Origin: Lagopus muta
Taxonomy: Eukaryota > Chordata > Aves > Galliformes > Phasianidae
NCBI RefSeq assembly: GCF_023343835.1
Contig: NC_064437.1
Location: forward strand, 16,549,501 to 16,613,500
Length of the DNA stretch: 64,000 bases
Direction: 5' to 3'
Position numbers and translations under genes: made by a program. Of this stretch, positions 13,701-29,400 are shown piece by piece. Numbering within the stretch: the stretch's first letter is position 1; every line of letters begins with the position of its first letter. The notes beneath the pieces were generated by a model, which did no database searches, was not told the origin of the DNA, and saw only the letters and a program-made list of their open reading frames with translations.

Positions 13701-13702
13701 AG
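1638..13702 (+). CDS. TLCD4: TLC domain-containing protein 4 (TMEM56), 3' five coding exons; 5' end outside window
   Basis: Five exons join in frame across GT-AG introns: 1638-1727, 5879-5937, 7660-7754, 9862-9935 and 13387-13702. They give the last 210 residues of TLCD4; the family is about 263 residues, so ~52 N-terminal residues are missing. The product is a multi-pass membrane protein of the TLC (TRAM/LAG1/CLN8) family; the precise role of TLCD4 is poorly defined. Visible hydrophobic segments are [65 protein letters not shown] and [17 protein letters not shown]. The His-His pair in VIHHLAA matches the TLC-family Lag motif region. The Lys-rich tail ends THKNGKSD before TAG. The recalled human protein aligns nearly without gaps over this part, so identity is firm. 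HCCS and RWDD3 follow on the same strand. Confidence 0.95.
1728..5878 (+). other. TLCD4: TLCD4 intron
   Basis: Intron of 4151 bases with no coding sequence recognised. It contains a near-palindromic AT hairpin at 5078-5127. ORFs here (for example 3953-4231 on the minus strand) have no recognisable protein character. Confidence 0.85.
5078..5127. repeat. AT-rich imperfect inverted repeat
   Basis: A T-run followed by AATTTTAA (5078-5099) is mirrored by TTAAAATTAATT and an A-run (5104-5127) across a ~4-base loop, with one ATTA-type insertion in the right arm. The intronic transcript could fold into a ~20-bp hairpin, or the DNA could form a cruciform. Confidence 0.7.
5879..5937 (+). CDS. TLCD4: TLCD4 coding exon
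   Basis: Acceptor GTTTACAG ends at 5878 and the donor GTAATT starts at 5938. It completes Trp, then reads [19 protein letters not shown] and one base of an Asp codon. The exon is 59 bases long, and its phase fits both neighbours. Confidence 0.94.
5938..7659 (+). other. TLCD4: TLCD4 intron
   Basis: Intron of 1722 bases. I see no additional exon, repeat array or RNA gene in it. Confidence 0.85.
7660..7754 (+). CDS. TLCD4: TLCD4 coding exon with TLC-family His-His motif
   Basis: Acceptor TCTCTTGTAG ends at 7659 and the donor GTGAGT starts at 7755. It reads (D)[17 protein letters not shown] then [14 protein letters not shown]. The adjacent histidines are the most recognisable TLC-domain feature of the gene. 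Confidence 0.95.
7755..9861 (+). other. TLCD4: TLCD4 intron
   Basis: Intron of 2107 bases. It holds a short (GTTT)n tract near 8358-8380 and an A-run at about 9627-9643. No coding sequence recognised. Confidence 0.85.
9862..9935 (+). CDS. TLCD4: TLCD4 coding exon
   Basis: Acceptor CCAACTAG ends at 9861 and the donor GTAAGT starts at 9936. It reads [20 protein letters not shown] then FVNQ and two bases of an Arg codon. A second AG two bases later would break the frame, so 9862 is the start. Confidence 0.94.
12270..12900 (-). mobile_element. Candidate endogenous-retrovirus LTR/leader fragment
   Basis: This block differs in texture from the surrounding intron and contains a ~34-base tandem duplication (12576-12609 and 12610-12643, built on CCAAAGGTT.CTTT.TTTGGGAG), a common feature of LTRs. 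Read on the minus strand it carries A/G-rich stretches and a TGGTGACCAGA motif, which loosely resembles the start of a primer-binding site. No flanking direct repeats or coding domains could be identified, so family and boundaries are unresolved. It could be another class of avian repeat. Confidence 0.3.
12576..12643. repeat. 34-base tandem duplication
   Basis: Two adjacent copies start with CCAAAGGTT at 12576 and 12610, each continuing through a C/T-rich stretch to TTTGGGAGTT. They differ at a few positions, so the duplication is not recent. Confidence 0.7.
13387..13702 (+). CDS. TLCD4: TLCD4 last coding exon
   Basis: Acceptor CTTTTGCAG ends at 13386. The first base completes Arg; the exon then reads [20 protein letters not shown] and continues for 104 residues in total to TAG at 13700-13702. 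It codes the last two membrane segments and the short hydrophilic C-terminal tail. The ORF visible from 13343 starts within the intron and is not the true start. Confidence 0.96.
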
Positions 13703-15182
13703 AGATCATACGCATAAACAGAAATTTCTGCTATGAAAATTATTTGGGTTCACTGAACCAGTGCACATTTCTGCCATGGAATGCTCCTCTTAAGGAAACA
13801 AGGTATTACCTCTGTACTGACCTTACTCTTTCCCTAGCCACACTGCCTGCGCACCCAGGGCCACGCTTTAAGGATCTTCTCCAATGAGGAATAGAAGCAA
13901 ACGTTCACAGAAATGAATGCTACATGTTCTGAGCACTTAACAAACTACTGACATGAGGAAGGAGCAGACTGGTTACTTGGCTGTTGTCCACCAGTGTGTC
14001 TGAAGTGTTTCACTCAGGTTTCTCAGATTAATGTGTTTTATAAATCTAGTGAATATTGATATCTCTCTTTTATAAAAACATAAACAAAGCTCCCCAAACT
14101 CATGATATGGTGCAATTTTCCTGGCAAGTTTCTATATTTTCTTCTAGGAATAACAATCAAGATTTCATTCTTGAGGACTTTTTAATTTTTGCAAGAGATG
14201 CTAAAAGTCTAGCTCTGATTCTGTGAAGTCTTTTACTGCTTTTTGTTCTGCCTTGTAGGAATGCAAAGCATTTGGGGAAATTTATGAAATAATTTTATCT
14301 AAAATGCTGTATTATAAGACCATACGAGATATCTTAAGAATGGTTAAAATTCTCTGATTTTTATAGGGAGGATTCATTTCTGCTTTTTTAGATTGCATGC
14401 AAGAGCACATCTACTAAATCAGCCGTGGAAATGAGTTCATAAGTTAGTATGGTAAATTATGTTTGGGAACAGCATAATTCTTACTGTAGTGCTTTTTTCC
14501 TTTGCTGCTACTGCCTTTGAGAAGTATTGCAACTCTGCTCAGAGTTAACCATTGACTTTTGGGATATGAAGCTTACTTAGAAAAAGATAAAATTATTCTG
14601 TATATGTGCCATGGAACTTACAATGAGCCTTTTTTTTTTTTTTTTTAATCACACAAGTGACCCATTAGATATGATTGCTGATTTTTATTGTCATGTTTTC
14701 CTTGTTAATCACATCTGAGCTGTTGACTAAAGAACACTCTTGAATTAACAGTGCCAAACTTCTTTCAACCTGTGACATACAGTGACAGCTCACATCTGTA
14801 GGCACAACATTTTATTTTCAGAACCACATATTTGTCAATAGGCACTCTGTTCCTCCTTCTGCAGACTTAAAACTTGGAGGACATTGGAGAGAAATCTTAG
14901 TGTCTAGGAGGAATGCTCTCAATCCAAATTGTATTATAATTTAAGGAATTTTATTTTTTTTTATGATTTTGAGAGCAGTATTTGTGTATAGTTTTGGTTC
15001 TGTTTTGCTTACTTTTAATCGTATCTGAATTGAGGTTGATTAACTTCTGTTTCTTGTTTTTTTTTTTTTTTAATTATTATTTTTGAACATTGTGTTGTTA
15101 GTTATACCTTCTAACAAAGTGTGCTAAATGTACACATTTTCACTTGGTACTTCAGTACACATACCAAGTATTGTAGCAGACT

Positions 15183-15674
15183 GTGTGTAAGAAATTTATT
15201 TTTAAACAAAGAGAGGAATATTTATGGGCTATTTTGTTTTCCTTTTTTCCTGTTCCCCTTAACAAAGCTGTGTGGAATCAGCCCTCACCTCTGCAGTCCG
15301 CAGTGTCAGTGCACCAACGCTACGATGCTTTTGAGCGAGAAACAGGGTTTGTTTCCCAGGAATCAGATGTCAGTGAGCCCCAGAGAGAACCCCATGGACT
15401 TATAGCCAAGGCAGCTGTGTTGAGTTCCCAGTTCCAGGGATGTCAGAGAGTATTGTTTGATATGCACAATACTGGCTTTTATCCGCTTGGTTTCACTGGG
15501 CAGACGTTTTCCAGTACTGTTTCCAATCCTGCCCTCTTGAGGGAGATGTCTAAGACTGCTTGTTCAGTTCTACAATCACCTTCAAATGAAGTGAATTCAA
15601 ACGTTTTGGAGAATATGCTTGAAAGTAGAAGTATCCTTGTATTTTATTCAGGAAGTAGGATGAAAAACTGGTAA
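15183..15674 (+). CDS. Unrecognised 163-codon ORF in the TLCD4 3' flank
   Basis: An open frame of 163 codons in ordinary-GC DNA that is neither CpG-island nor simple-repeat sequence. From about codon 28 the translation looks protein-like (for example VWNQPSPLQSAVSVHQRYDA and VFYSGSRMKNW at the end). I recognise no domain, signal peptide or family. It could be a chance ORF, a downstream ORF of the TLCD4 mRNA or an old gene remnant. A pyrimidine-rich stretch with AG near 15265 could act as an acceptor. Confidence 0.2.
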   Translation: MCKKFIFKQREEYLWAILFSFFPVPLNKAVWNQPSPLQSAVSVHQRYDAFERETGFVSQESDVSEPQREPHGLIAKAAVLSSQFQGCQRVLFDMHNTGFYPLGFTGQTFSSTVSNPALLREMSKTACSVLQSPSNEVNSNVLENMLESRSILVFYSGSRMKNW

Positions 15675-18600
15675 GGAAGATGAGTTGAAGCAGCTTTTAA
15701 GATGAAAGCTTCTCAAAGTTCATCTCAACTTCACATTAATCTTTGACATCTCTGTATCATTTTGTTTTGCTTTATTTTCAGTGTAGAGCATTCACTAAAA
15801 CAGTCGGTTTGCTTTACCTCTAGATAGATTTGTGCATCATAGGGGGGAAGTCAAGCTGTAATAAGGTTGTTTTATAAGTAGATTGGAAATGGAAAAACAA
15901 GCCTGCAGAGTACATACTGGGCAACAACTCAAAATAGAAGGGCATTGAGGTAATTCTTTAGAAGACGCAATGTTTTGGATTGCTGCATGAAATTAACGTA
16001 ATTAAAACAGCATTTTACAATGTATTCAATTTCATTTTTGTATTGTGATATTTCAGTGTATTACTGTTCAGTTCTGATGCATCTACTATGTGTGAGAAGG
16101 CAACTGTCTAAGGAAAAAGCATTATTAACACTTGTCTATTTAGCGAGAACTGTAGTCAGCAGTTTGCAAAATTATATTGTATTGAATACATTAGGATAGA
16201 GCACTCTTGCCTACCACTACAAGTTTATAACATAGCAAATTAGATGGCCTTGGCACCTATTTTTTCAATTACGCCTTCTTAATTTAAAAATGATGTTGAA
16301 ATATTGACATCATTTTACGTTTCAAGCTTGTCTCTTTGCTTTTTTTTATGCAAGAAGTGCATGATTAGTAGGATTTTCATAAATGTCATCTCCAGAATGT
16401 AATATTACTTTAATAGTGACTTAAAACTTCTATTTTGACACTTGCATTGTAAAGCAGACAGTTGGTATATCGCCAGGTGACTTTGCTGTGGACGTATTGA
16501 ATGGATGGAATTAGCTCAGTAAAAATGCTCAAAAATCACATTTTATTTTTTATATTCTTCAGTACTCCATTACATAAAATTAGTGTGGTGATCATGAGAG
16601 TGTCTGTATGTGCTGTATTTAAGTATGCCAGTTTCTCTATGGTTTTACTTTGTCATCAGGGATGAATAAATACCGCTCTCAGAGCTACTATAGGGGAATG
16701 GCAGGTCAAGTTTTGCTTTTATAATTGATTTGTGGAAGCAGTACTTGCAGAGGGGAAAAGTACTTCAAATCCTCGTTTTCTTGGTGAGCGTTCCAGCGGA
16801 TTTCAGTGAAGTCAAGAGCCTTATTGCTACAGAGATGTTTAATGGGTATCTGTACACATAGTGATACAAACTTTATCTCTGAAACCTACTCTACCTCTAT
16901 AAGTAAATGCTCTTTTGAGTGAGCTCAGCACTTTCTTAATTGCTTAAAAATAGAATCTACTGAATAATGAAAGTTATTCTATGAGCAGGATAAATGAGAG
17001 GAGCTGATTGATGTATATAAATTCTTATCAATTCCAAATTTTATGTCAAAGTTTATTAAAAATAAATTAATTACAATGTTTGGAAGGTAATCGCTTTCAT
17101 CTTTACATTGAAAATTATGCTGAAGCATTATTCATACTGAAAAATTAATGTTAATCTCTGAGTAAAAGCTTACTTACACAAGTGAGCAGATACGTTCAAG
17201 CATATTTAAAGGAGGGAGGTGGAGGAGATGCTGAGTACAACTGCTGCTGTGGCTGGGACAATGGTAGAATGACAAGCAGCAGAAAGGTTATGTATTCCTG
17301 TATCTCTGTAATGGTACAAAGTGAAACTAAAATTTCTTTTCAAGCTGTGTAAAAAGGCTTCTAAGTTGTTGATTTCTGTATGAAGACGACTTGTGTGTGT
17401 TCAAGTATATGTACATACAAGCTTTCTGTGAAAGGTCTTTTAGTAGAAAAGTTTGTGAAATTGTTTTGTAAAGCTTCTGCTGAGCCATTCAGGGGAAAAT
17501 AAAGGGCTGACTCAAAATTACTCCAGCTGAAGGTCTATTACAGTGTTCAGCAATGGGGAAAGCCATGTAGAGAGGAACTAGAATTTTCAGATGAGCAATA
17601 CAAATGTAGAAGGCTGTGAGAAGTATGTGTAGCCCTCTTTCCCATTTAATAATAGCCTTCCATAGAACTTCATTAACCAGTTGCGAGGAACTTCACAAGG
17701 CAGGACTTGTTCCTGGTAAAGTGTCTCTACCCATGGAATGCATTTGACAGCTGGAGAAAGAACAGTACTTTGCTGCTGAGGTCCTGGCACCAGTCAAATG
17801 GAAAAAAAATTATTAATATTTACTAACTTTAACATTCATCCAAACCCTGGGTGAAATCTCTTTGCTGGACAGGTGAAGGTCATATGATTTTCTGAAAGCA
17901 ACTTGAAAAGTCTTTTTATGGAGGAAAGAAAGAAAGATGTGCTGCTTGGGATGTTTAGAACTCTGGGATTAAGCATCAGATCAATACTTTTAGGTGATAA
18001 CACTTATGATTTCTTATCCATTTAAAATCTCTACTAGCTACCTCCTTCGGCATTCTTGCTCTATTTATAATAACCAAGCACTTTATAGCTCAGTAAAGAA
18101 TGGAAGGTAGCTATGAAGAATAACTTGTATTGTTTGGTATAAGAAATATTTTGTCAAAATTCCTTCTGAGATCAGCTTCACGGTGGGGTGTCCTAAGAGG
18201 GCATCTGATAGCAATGTACATAAATTTTTAATCTACTTGTAATATAAAGGAAATGTCTTTAAGAGAGTGGTTTATGAGGAGTTCAGCATGCCTCGGTATC
18301 AACCATATAATGATGCAGTGTGCTATTTATAACTTCTTAGTCATTGAAATTGAAAACATAAAAACAAAATATTCTGTAGTGTATCTTTATTTTTAATCTG
18401 TGTGTGGGATGTCAAAAACTGTACTTGTCTTGTGGATGGCACATGCCTTTATGAGCCTATAAATATTTAAGTATATGAGAAAATGCACCCGAGTGGAACA
18501 TGTTGCATGGAAATTGTCTTCTAAGTTTAAATATTTTGTTATTGAAAAAATTCTGATTGTTTAAATGCAACATTTAAATATCAACAGTAAGCTCCAATAC

Positions 18601-19393
18601 AGAGCGTAACACTTTGAATGCAGTACAGGAGATGTTGGTTTTGTTCATTGTAACACTATTCAAGTTTGACAAGAGAAATCCATTATATTATAGGGAGAGG
18701 GGGGAAAAGGGCTAATCCTGAGCTCTGGTATAATTTGCACACTTAATACACTTACATGCAAATATCCTGGATTTGTTTCTAGCATGCATAAACCAGTGTT
18801 TAATGTCTACAGATACCTATATGGGGAGAATGATTTAACATGTAAGCACAGTTAGACTGCTGCAAAAGCAAATTACAATCTGTTGGGAACATGTGAGTTA
18901 TGATTTAGGCATAAGTAATAGTCAGTAATTTAAAAATGTTCATGTAATCTTCAAGAGAGACTCAACAAATATGGTATACCTCTGCTCTGATACAGAGCAA
19001 GGGTGAAAACTGGATGTTCTTCCAGGCTGATTTCTGGAAAACCATGACAATCTGGTCTGCAGAGAAAAGATTGATACTGTCACGGAGTGTTAGGATCATA
19101 TTATTAAATTCAAATAGTAATGCGGCCTGATTGTAGTAGCAATCCTTATCACTGCACAAGGACTTAAGAATGCAATATAACAATTCTGAAGATTGGATAC
19201 AACAGTGAACAGGTGAAGTAAGGTGAATGGTTAAATACAATGCATTTAGATTTTCCTTTTGCTATAAAATTCTGAATTGTGTTTGCATTTCAGTATACTG
19301 TAGAGCATTTTTGTATTTGGTTTGAACAGTCTAGGAGCTTGCATTATATTGGGTGATTTTTTTTCTTTGGTATATGCAATAATGTCAATGAGC

Positions 19394-19399
19394 AATAAA
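19394..19399 (+). terminator. TLCD4: Candidate distal TLCD4 poly(A) signal
   Basis: AATAAA in the context GAGCAATAAATTGC, followed within 120 bases by another AATAAA at 19506-19511. It is one of several possible ends of the TLCD4 transcript. Confidence 0.35.
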
Positions 19400-20458
19400 T
19401 TGCATGATGTATGCAAGGTATTGTTACTTCATAATAAAAAGAACAGAGTTGCTTATTTTGTGAATTTTTCTTTCTTATTGTGGTAATAGCTTATGTATCT
19501 ATAATAATAAATGTGTCATGAAAGAATGACTTGCTTTGGGTTAAGCTGAGAAACAGTTGGCTTGTACAGTACCTTGAAGTTGCTGCACCTTGCTTTATGT
19601 GCAGGGGGAGGAAGGGGGTCTAAGCCAGGTGTGTAGGGTGGGTGGGTGGACTTAGGGTGAAATGCTGTGTAGGACCTCACTGTGGCCAGGAATGTAACTG
19701 CAACTGTAAACTGTGTACTGGGGAAAAGCTTATGTTTATATCAGATAGTATTAACTATAATGTGTTATAATACATTTCAGGACATAAGTCAAACACTTCT
19801 CTGCAGGCTGTGGGTATAAAGAGCTGCTGTCATCTGTGTGTTATAGATGCAATGCATTACACAGTCCTTTCCTGAATACTGAGATATGCAATTAAGTTCC
19901 TTAATTCTCAGTTTCTCTATGGGCAGAGAATGTACGCCTGGGAACCACAAACTGCATGGAGAAGCCTGGTGATTTCTCTGAGCATGCTCAGAGGAAGTTG
20001 CTGCTGTTGTGTATGTTTGGCAATTTCTTGTATTTCTCTAAGCTTTTGAGTTATGCACTGATTAAATTTCTAGAAGAAAATACAGTGATTTTTACTACTT
20101 TTATTTCCTCTCATGTCTTAAGGGGAATTTTGTGCTATTTGTAAATGATATTCTTAGGTTACTCATTTTATACTTTCTGTAGAAAACTTGTCCTTAACCG
20201 GTCAATCTGTCTGCAGTGACTCAGGCTGGGAATGTCTGGAAGCCTTCCTTAGGGTCAGATGCTATATAGGTCATTTTCCATCTGCTTGCGGAAGGACAGT
20301 GAGGCTTGGTGGGACGCTGTTGTTCAGCACCGTATGGCTTTCAGCACTGAATGGAGGAAAGAAAGATCCAAAGGTGGCTGAGAACAAGGGATGCTGTTCT
20401 GTGAGCTGTTCTCAACTGCACAAATTCAACAAATCTTGTTGAAAGCATGAGAGCCCCC

Positions 20459-20505
20459 ATGATATAGAGATATAGATAGAGATAGATAGATATAGAGGTG
20501 GATAT
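20459..20505. repeat. Degenerate GATA-type microsatellite
   Basis: Short imperfect array of GATA/GATATA units between TLCD4 and the HCCS promoter. Confidence 0.75.
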
Positions 20506-21212
20506 ACAAAATGCTTCCTATGTCATTTTCTGGTGCATAGCTCCCCCATTTACGTATGGTTTTTTTGTGTGTGTTTTTTTTTTTTTTTTAAATTTTGCAT
20601 TCTTTCTGAAATTTTCCTTTGTTTTTGCTACTTGTATTGGTGCAATAATTCCAAATTAGGAGCTTTGCTTTGCTTGTTTTATGTCTTCACACTAACAGGG
20701 CATCTGTCATTTTCTAAAGGATGCATATTGTGAGCATACTGTGGTTTTGCTCGGCTTTTCTGGAGTCCACAGAGGAGGATACTTAAGGGCAGTGTGTACT
20801 TCCTTGTGGCTGTCACCCTGTTCTTTGCAAGGCTTTACTCTGAGGTAAAAGTATTTGCTGTAGAAACTCCGTGACGGACGTGGGAAGATGTCCCTGTCTT
20901 GAGAGGTGTTCATAAAAGCACTGAAAGATTTTTTAATTCGGGTGCTTAAAACGACTGTACTCTTACAGACTTGCGTGCTACAGCTGAATGCCAGCAGCTC
21001 TGACCTGCGCAGGCTGCCTCCTTTCGCGCGCTACGGGCTTCCTGGCGGCTCAGGGGAGCTCAGCCCGCCTTCCCACTCCGCCCGCAGCGTGGCGCCGTAC
21101 CGGGCAGGCCGCCTTCTACCAGCAGCAGCCCGCCGCAGGGCCCGGCCCGCCGCACCGCCTGCGATAGCGGCCCGGGCACGACGGCGCCCCCGCGGTGGGC
21201 GGGAGCGGCTGT

Positions 21213-21223
21213 TGCGCAGGCGC
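21213..21223. promoter_or_regulatory. HCCS: NRF-1-like site
   Basis: TGCGCAGGCGC matches the NRF-1 consensus YGCGCAYGCGCR apart from G at the central Y. It lies ~70 bases upstream of the proposed first-exon donor in the HCCS CpG island. Confidence 0.6.
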
Positions 21224-21249
21224 GGGGCGGGCCGGCGCTCTCGCGAGGC

Positions 21250-21290
21250 GCGCTTCTACGGGGTCGCGGGGGGGCGCGGGCCGGGCAGAG
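21250..21290 (+). other. HCCS: HCCS non-coding exon 1 (3' end; start approximate)
   Basis: A strong donor, CAGAG followed by GTGAGC at 21291, lies in the CpG island, and the first coding exon begins with a good acceptor at 21820-21821. The transcription start cannot be fixed; 21250 is a guess based on the adjacent promoter motifs. Confidence 0.5.
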
Positions 21291-21821
21291 GTGAGCGAGG
21301 GCGAGGGGAAGCGAAGCGACACGACTCGACGCGGGAAGCGGCGGGAACAGCGGTGGGGCGCGGGTCGCGGCACCGGGCCGGGTCCGGCCCCTGTTGGCGA
21401 AGAGGGGTGGGCCTGACCTTGCCTGCGGGTGAATCCGGTCACGGTGTGTGTTACGGGTCACGGAGCGCTTCCTGCAGCGAGGCGAGGCCCGAGGCCGCCG
21501 TTCCCAGGAGGCGCTGGCGCGGCAGGAGCCCGCTGCGTGCGTGCGGCATCGCCCGGGGGCTGCGGGCAGCGCCGCGCTGAGAGCTGGGGAAGGGGCCTAA
21601 GCGGAGCGTCCCTCCTGTTCTCCGCTGTACGCGCTGTGGAGGCCGCGGCCGTGGGTTTTTATTCAGGCAGTGCGTTTATGGCTCGCAGTGGTTTTTTGTT
21701 ATTTATTATGGATGTGTTTTTAAGCAATGTGTGATGCTGTGGTATATCTGTATGTGCATTCGCTATAGTGAGTAGTGAACATAAGTTTCTTTACAGGTGT
21801 TTGCTTTTTTCTTTTCTTTAG
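21291..21821 (+). other. HCCS: HCCS intron 1
   Basis: Intron of 531 bases within the 5' UTR, inferred from the donor at 21291 and acceptor at 21820-21821. Its first half is still CpG-rich. Confidence 0.5.
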
Positions 21822-21854
21822 AAACTTGAACTGAAAAGCCTGATTTCAGCAGCC

Positions 21855-26266
<4,412 letters not shown>

Positions 26267-26462
26267 CTACTCCTGTTATGTGTGTTCAAAAAGTAAACCA
26301 CTTGCCTCTGTGGTTTGAGGGTGTGTGGACAGTAGGACATGAAATAGAAGTTGAGTAAAACTGTGATTATTTTCATCACCACTGTTCTTTGGGGGGGGCA
26401 TGACCAGGGTGAAGAAATGCATTGTTAAGTATACCAATGCTTTATGATACTGTAAATTATAT

Positions 26463-26468
26463 AATAAA
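26463..26468 (+). terminator. HCCS: HCCS poly(A) signal
   Basis: AATAAA about 200 bases after the HCCS stop, the first canonical signal downstream. A further AATAAA at 27876-27881 could give a longer 3' UTR. Confidence 0.65.
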
Positions 26469-26469
26469 A

Positions 26470-29400
26470 GTACAGAAGCAAAAACATGTATCTTAATTTT
26501 CTTAAGACCTGGGAAATCTTTTATTGTTACAAATCTTGCATAAGATTTCCTTCTTTCATTTCATGCCTTTGGTGCTGTACCAAATACATTAGGCTTCTGG
26601 TTCTGACTGTGGTTTTGAGCACTAAAAAAATTGTGAAAACTGGAAGTTTCGTGAATGGTTGCCCTTAGTTACAGTATCAGCATACTGAGATGATAAAGCA
26701 GAAAAGTTGTGGGCTGTTACAAACTGCATGTTTTACTAAGCATTGAAGCTACATGCTTGTTTCTACGTGGGCACTTTACCTGTTTAAATGTGTTTCCTCA
26801 GAAAATTTTGGTCAAATCTATTCTGTTAAAGAAATAGAGCATTGCAGTGTGAGTATTTCTAAACGTGTGTTCAGTTGAAAATGTGGAGAGTATATTTAAG
26901 CCTTAATTTGCAGTTTATCTTTGAACAGAAGAACAGCTGATTGTTACAGGCAGGAAAAGAGTGTGTTGGCTTCTCTTAAAGCAACACTTCTCAAAAGAGA
27001 TAAGGTTGGTCTCTAATGAGTATTTATTTAATCATTTAAAAAGTTTGTTTTCTGATGTAAGAAAATTGTATTCTTTTTGCTGCACTTGTGTGTTTTTCTG
27101 TCTTTATTGTGTCTTCTCATGTATTCAGGACAGAAACTTTATTTAAAGAATGTGTCTGGCACTGCATCTGGATTTTGCATCGTAGTTTCATCACCTGTAG
27201 TGTAGTATTTCTTAATTCTTCTTAAAATATGTAACAGTTGCACAGAGGTGTATGACTACGGAGTCATAGCACGTTCCTTCATAGCAGTGATAGTGAGGTG
27301 TGGTACAGATGCGTGTATAACTTGACTAAAAGGGTATCCAAAGTGCAAGTAATACTTTGCAAGTAAGCAAGGTTGAGTTGAGCATTTTTTGAGTGATGCT
27401 TGTTATTTCTTTGTGGATGTTTGTGTTTAATAAGGAAAATAATTTTTTTTTTCCCTTTTTTTAAAGTCTTGTACTGTAATAGCTTTAAATTTGCATGGCT
27501 TGGTAAATTTCAGTTGCTGCATACCTGAAATTACATTACTTCTCCCTTTCAGCATACAGTACTGTTGAGGATAACTCCTCTGTGCAAAAGACTTGAGAAC
27601 AGAAAGAATAACCAAATACCACATTGTAGTTTCTCAAGTCAGAGTTTCTTCTTGTAACTTTAACTGGCAACCAGTTGTACCTTAATTCTCTGGAAGTGGT
27701 TATTTTTCACTGATAACAGAAGCTTCTTTTTGTTTTCTTTCAAGGGGAGAACACCTTAGTACTTCACTAAAGTAACTCTTCTCAATTAAGAAAATAGGTA
27801 GGAAATCTTCCGTAATTCATGGTACTAATGGAGACTAATCACTACCACTTCATAGGCAACTATCTGAAGGGTCAGAATAAAACTTACCCAGAAGTCCAGA
27901 ATCCTAAGAAATAACTCCTACTTTTACCTGTTTTCAATTTCCCTATTACTTTTCCCTTTTTTTCAGCAATTCATACGTGTGTCTGTATATTAATAAGAAC
28001 AGTTTTGAGCAAGAAAACACAAGCCTCAGTCTGAGTAGGCAGTATATATGCAAGATATAAGAAGTGTGTGATCTATGAAGTATTGTGTCTGACAGTCAAA
28101 GAGCTGCTTCTTTCAGTTCTAACAGAAAAGGCAGAAGATTGCTGCTTTTTGAGGTGGGCTTTTTGAGTTGTACGTACGTGCTTGGTAACTTGATCTACGC
28201 ACAATGGAGAGTGCTTTGGAAGCTTCAAAATGACCAGTCTGCACTGTTGGTTTTGGAAACTTGACATTAAGTGTGTTATGAAAACTGTCATTGCTACTAA
28301 ATCTGGGAGAAGATGTTTCATGCTGCTCCATGAGTTTACTGTCTTCTGTTTCATCTTTCCTAGATTCAGAATTGTTCTTTTCTGTGCTGTTTTGTCATTC
28401 AAACAAAAAGGAGACTCAAATAAATATACTTTTCTTAACTTCGGTATTTGTGAGCATATTTGTAGTTCTAAGAACTGTTAATATGAGCTCTTGCATGGGC
28501 CAAATGAGATAACTTCTTTTGGCCAATGAAACAGATCTTTGAATAGGCACTACTCATATTTAGGTGAAGAGAGAATCGAAAAGTAATGACTAACTTAAGC
28601 GTTAGCCAGCCAAACCTGCAGGTTTCAGAACAAGAACATATGACAACAAATATTTTCATCCTCAGTCCAGATAACTTCTGCAGAATAGAAGGTTTTAGTT
28701 TTTTAAAGTAATCATTTGAAATTAAGTTTATATTTTACAAGCAGTGAGGCGTAAGGAAATCTGCCATTTTCTGCTTTAGGTTGTCTGCAGTTCACCTGTG
28801 TTCTGCTTTACCATGTCCAAGCTCTCCTTCACCTCTTGTATTTGGTTCTTGGATTTAACACAGCAGGTCTGCAGTTGAAAATGTGTTCTTCAAAGATACT
28901 GTGCTCAGAAACTGCAATCTCTGTGGCTCTTTCAAGATCAGTGGAAAAGGACTCTGGCATAGCAGTCCGACTGTAATCAGGTCTTGGGTAATGTGCATGT
29001 AGCCAAGAGTAATGCTGATCTTCCTGCAGTATGAGACTGTTCTGCATTCAACTCCTCTGGTCTCTTGCCATTGCATTGCTTCAGGTGGCTGCCCTGCAGT
29101 TAACAGTGCCCAGCACTGTGCTGCCAATCCGGAGGAACACCAAATGTGCCTGCTGGGCTGACTATGCTTTCCCTGCTAAGAGATGGCCTAGTTGTCTGCT
29201 TTTCTACATTGTGTACTCTTAGCGTGTGGCCAACATGAATACCTGGTAACTAGCATTAATTCACAGCCTTGTGGTGGGATACCTGTAGTTCCTTGATGCA
29301 TGGAGTCATGGTGATATTTTGCCACTGTGTTGTATTAGGCAGTTTGGAAGAGGGGATGTATCTCTTATCACCTTTCTTTTCTCCCCCCTCCTCTAGAAAT

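Larger units (their letters stand above)
13703..19530 (+). other. TLCD4: TLCD4 3' UTR and downstream flank
   Basis: This AT-rich sequence directly follows the TLCD4 stop. AATAAA signals occur at 16665-16670, 17498-17503, 19394-19399 and 19506-19511, so the UTR may be as long as ~5.8 kb with alternative ends. The true cleavage site cannot be told from sequence. A 163-codon ORF at 15183-15674 is the only coding-like feature. Confidence 0.55.
20990..21660 (+). promoter_or_regulatory. HCCS: CpG-island promoter of the HCCS gene
   Basis: A sharply GC- and CpG-rich island in AT-rich surroundings, directly upstream of HCCS. It contains an NRF-1-like site TGCGCAGGCGC (21213-21223, one mismatch to the usual palindrome), a TCTCGCGAG core-promoter motif (21239-21247) and GC boxes near 21195-21200 and 21222-21229. 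There is no convincing TATA box. NRF-1 is known to drive many respiratory-chain and cytochrome c genes, which fits the product. The long ORFs in this block reflect lack of stop codons in GC-rich DNA. Confidence 0.85.

Noticed and set aside
20906-21580. 224-codon + strand ORF and overlapping minus ORFs in the HCCS CpG island
   Set aside because: Arg/Gly/Ala-rich translation from CpG-dense DNA with few stop codons; the region carries promoter motifs and a donor site.
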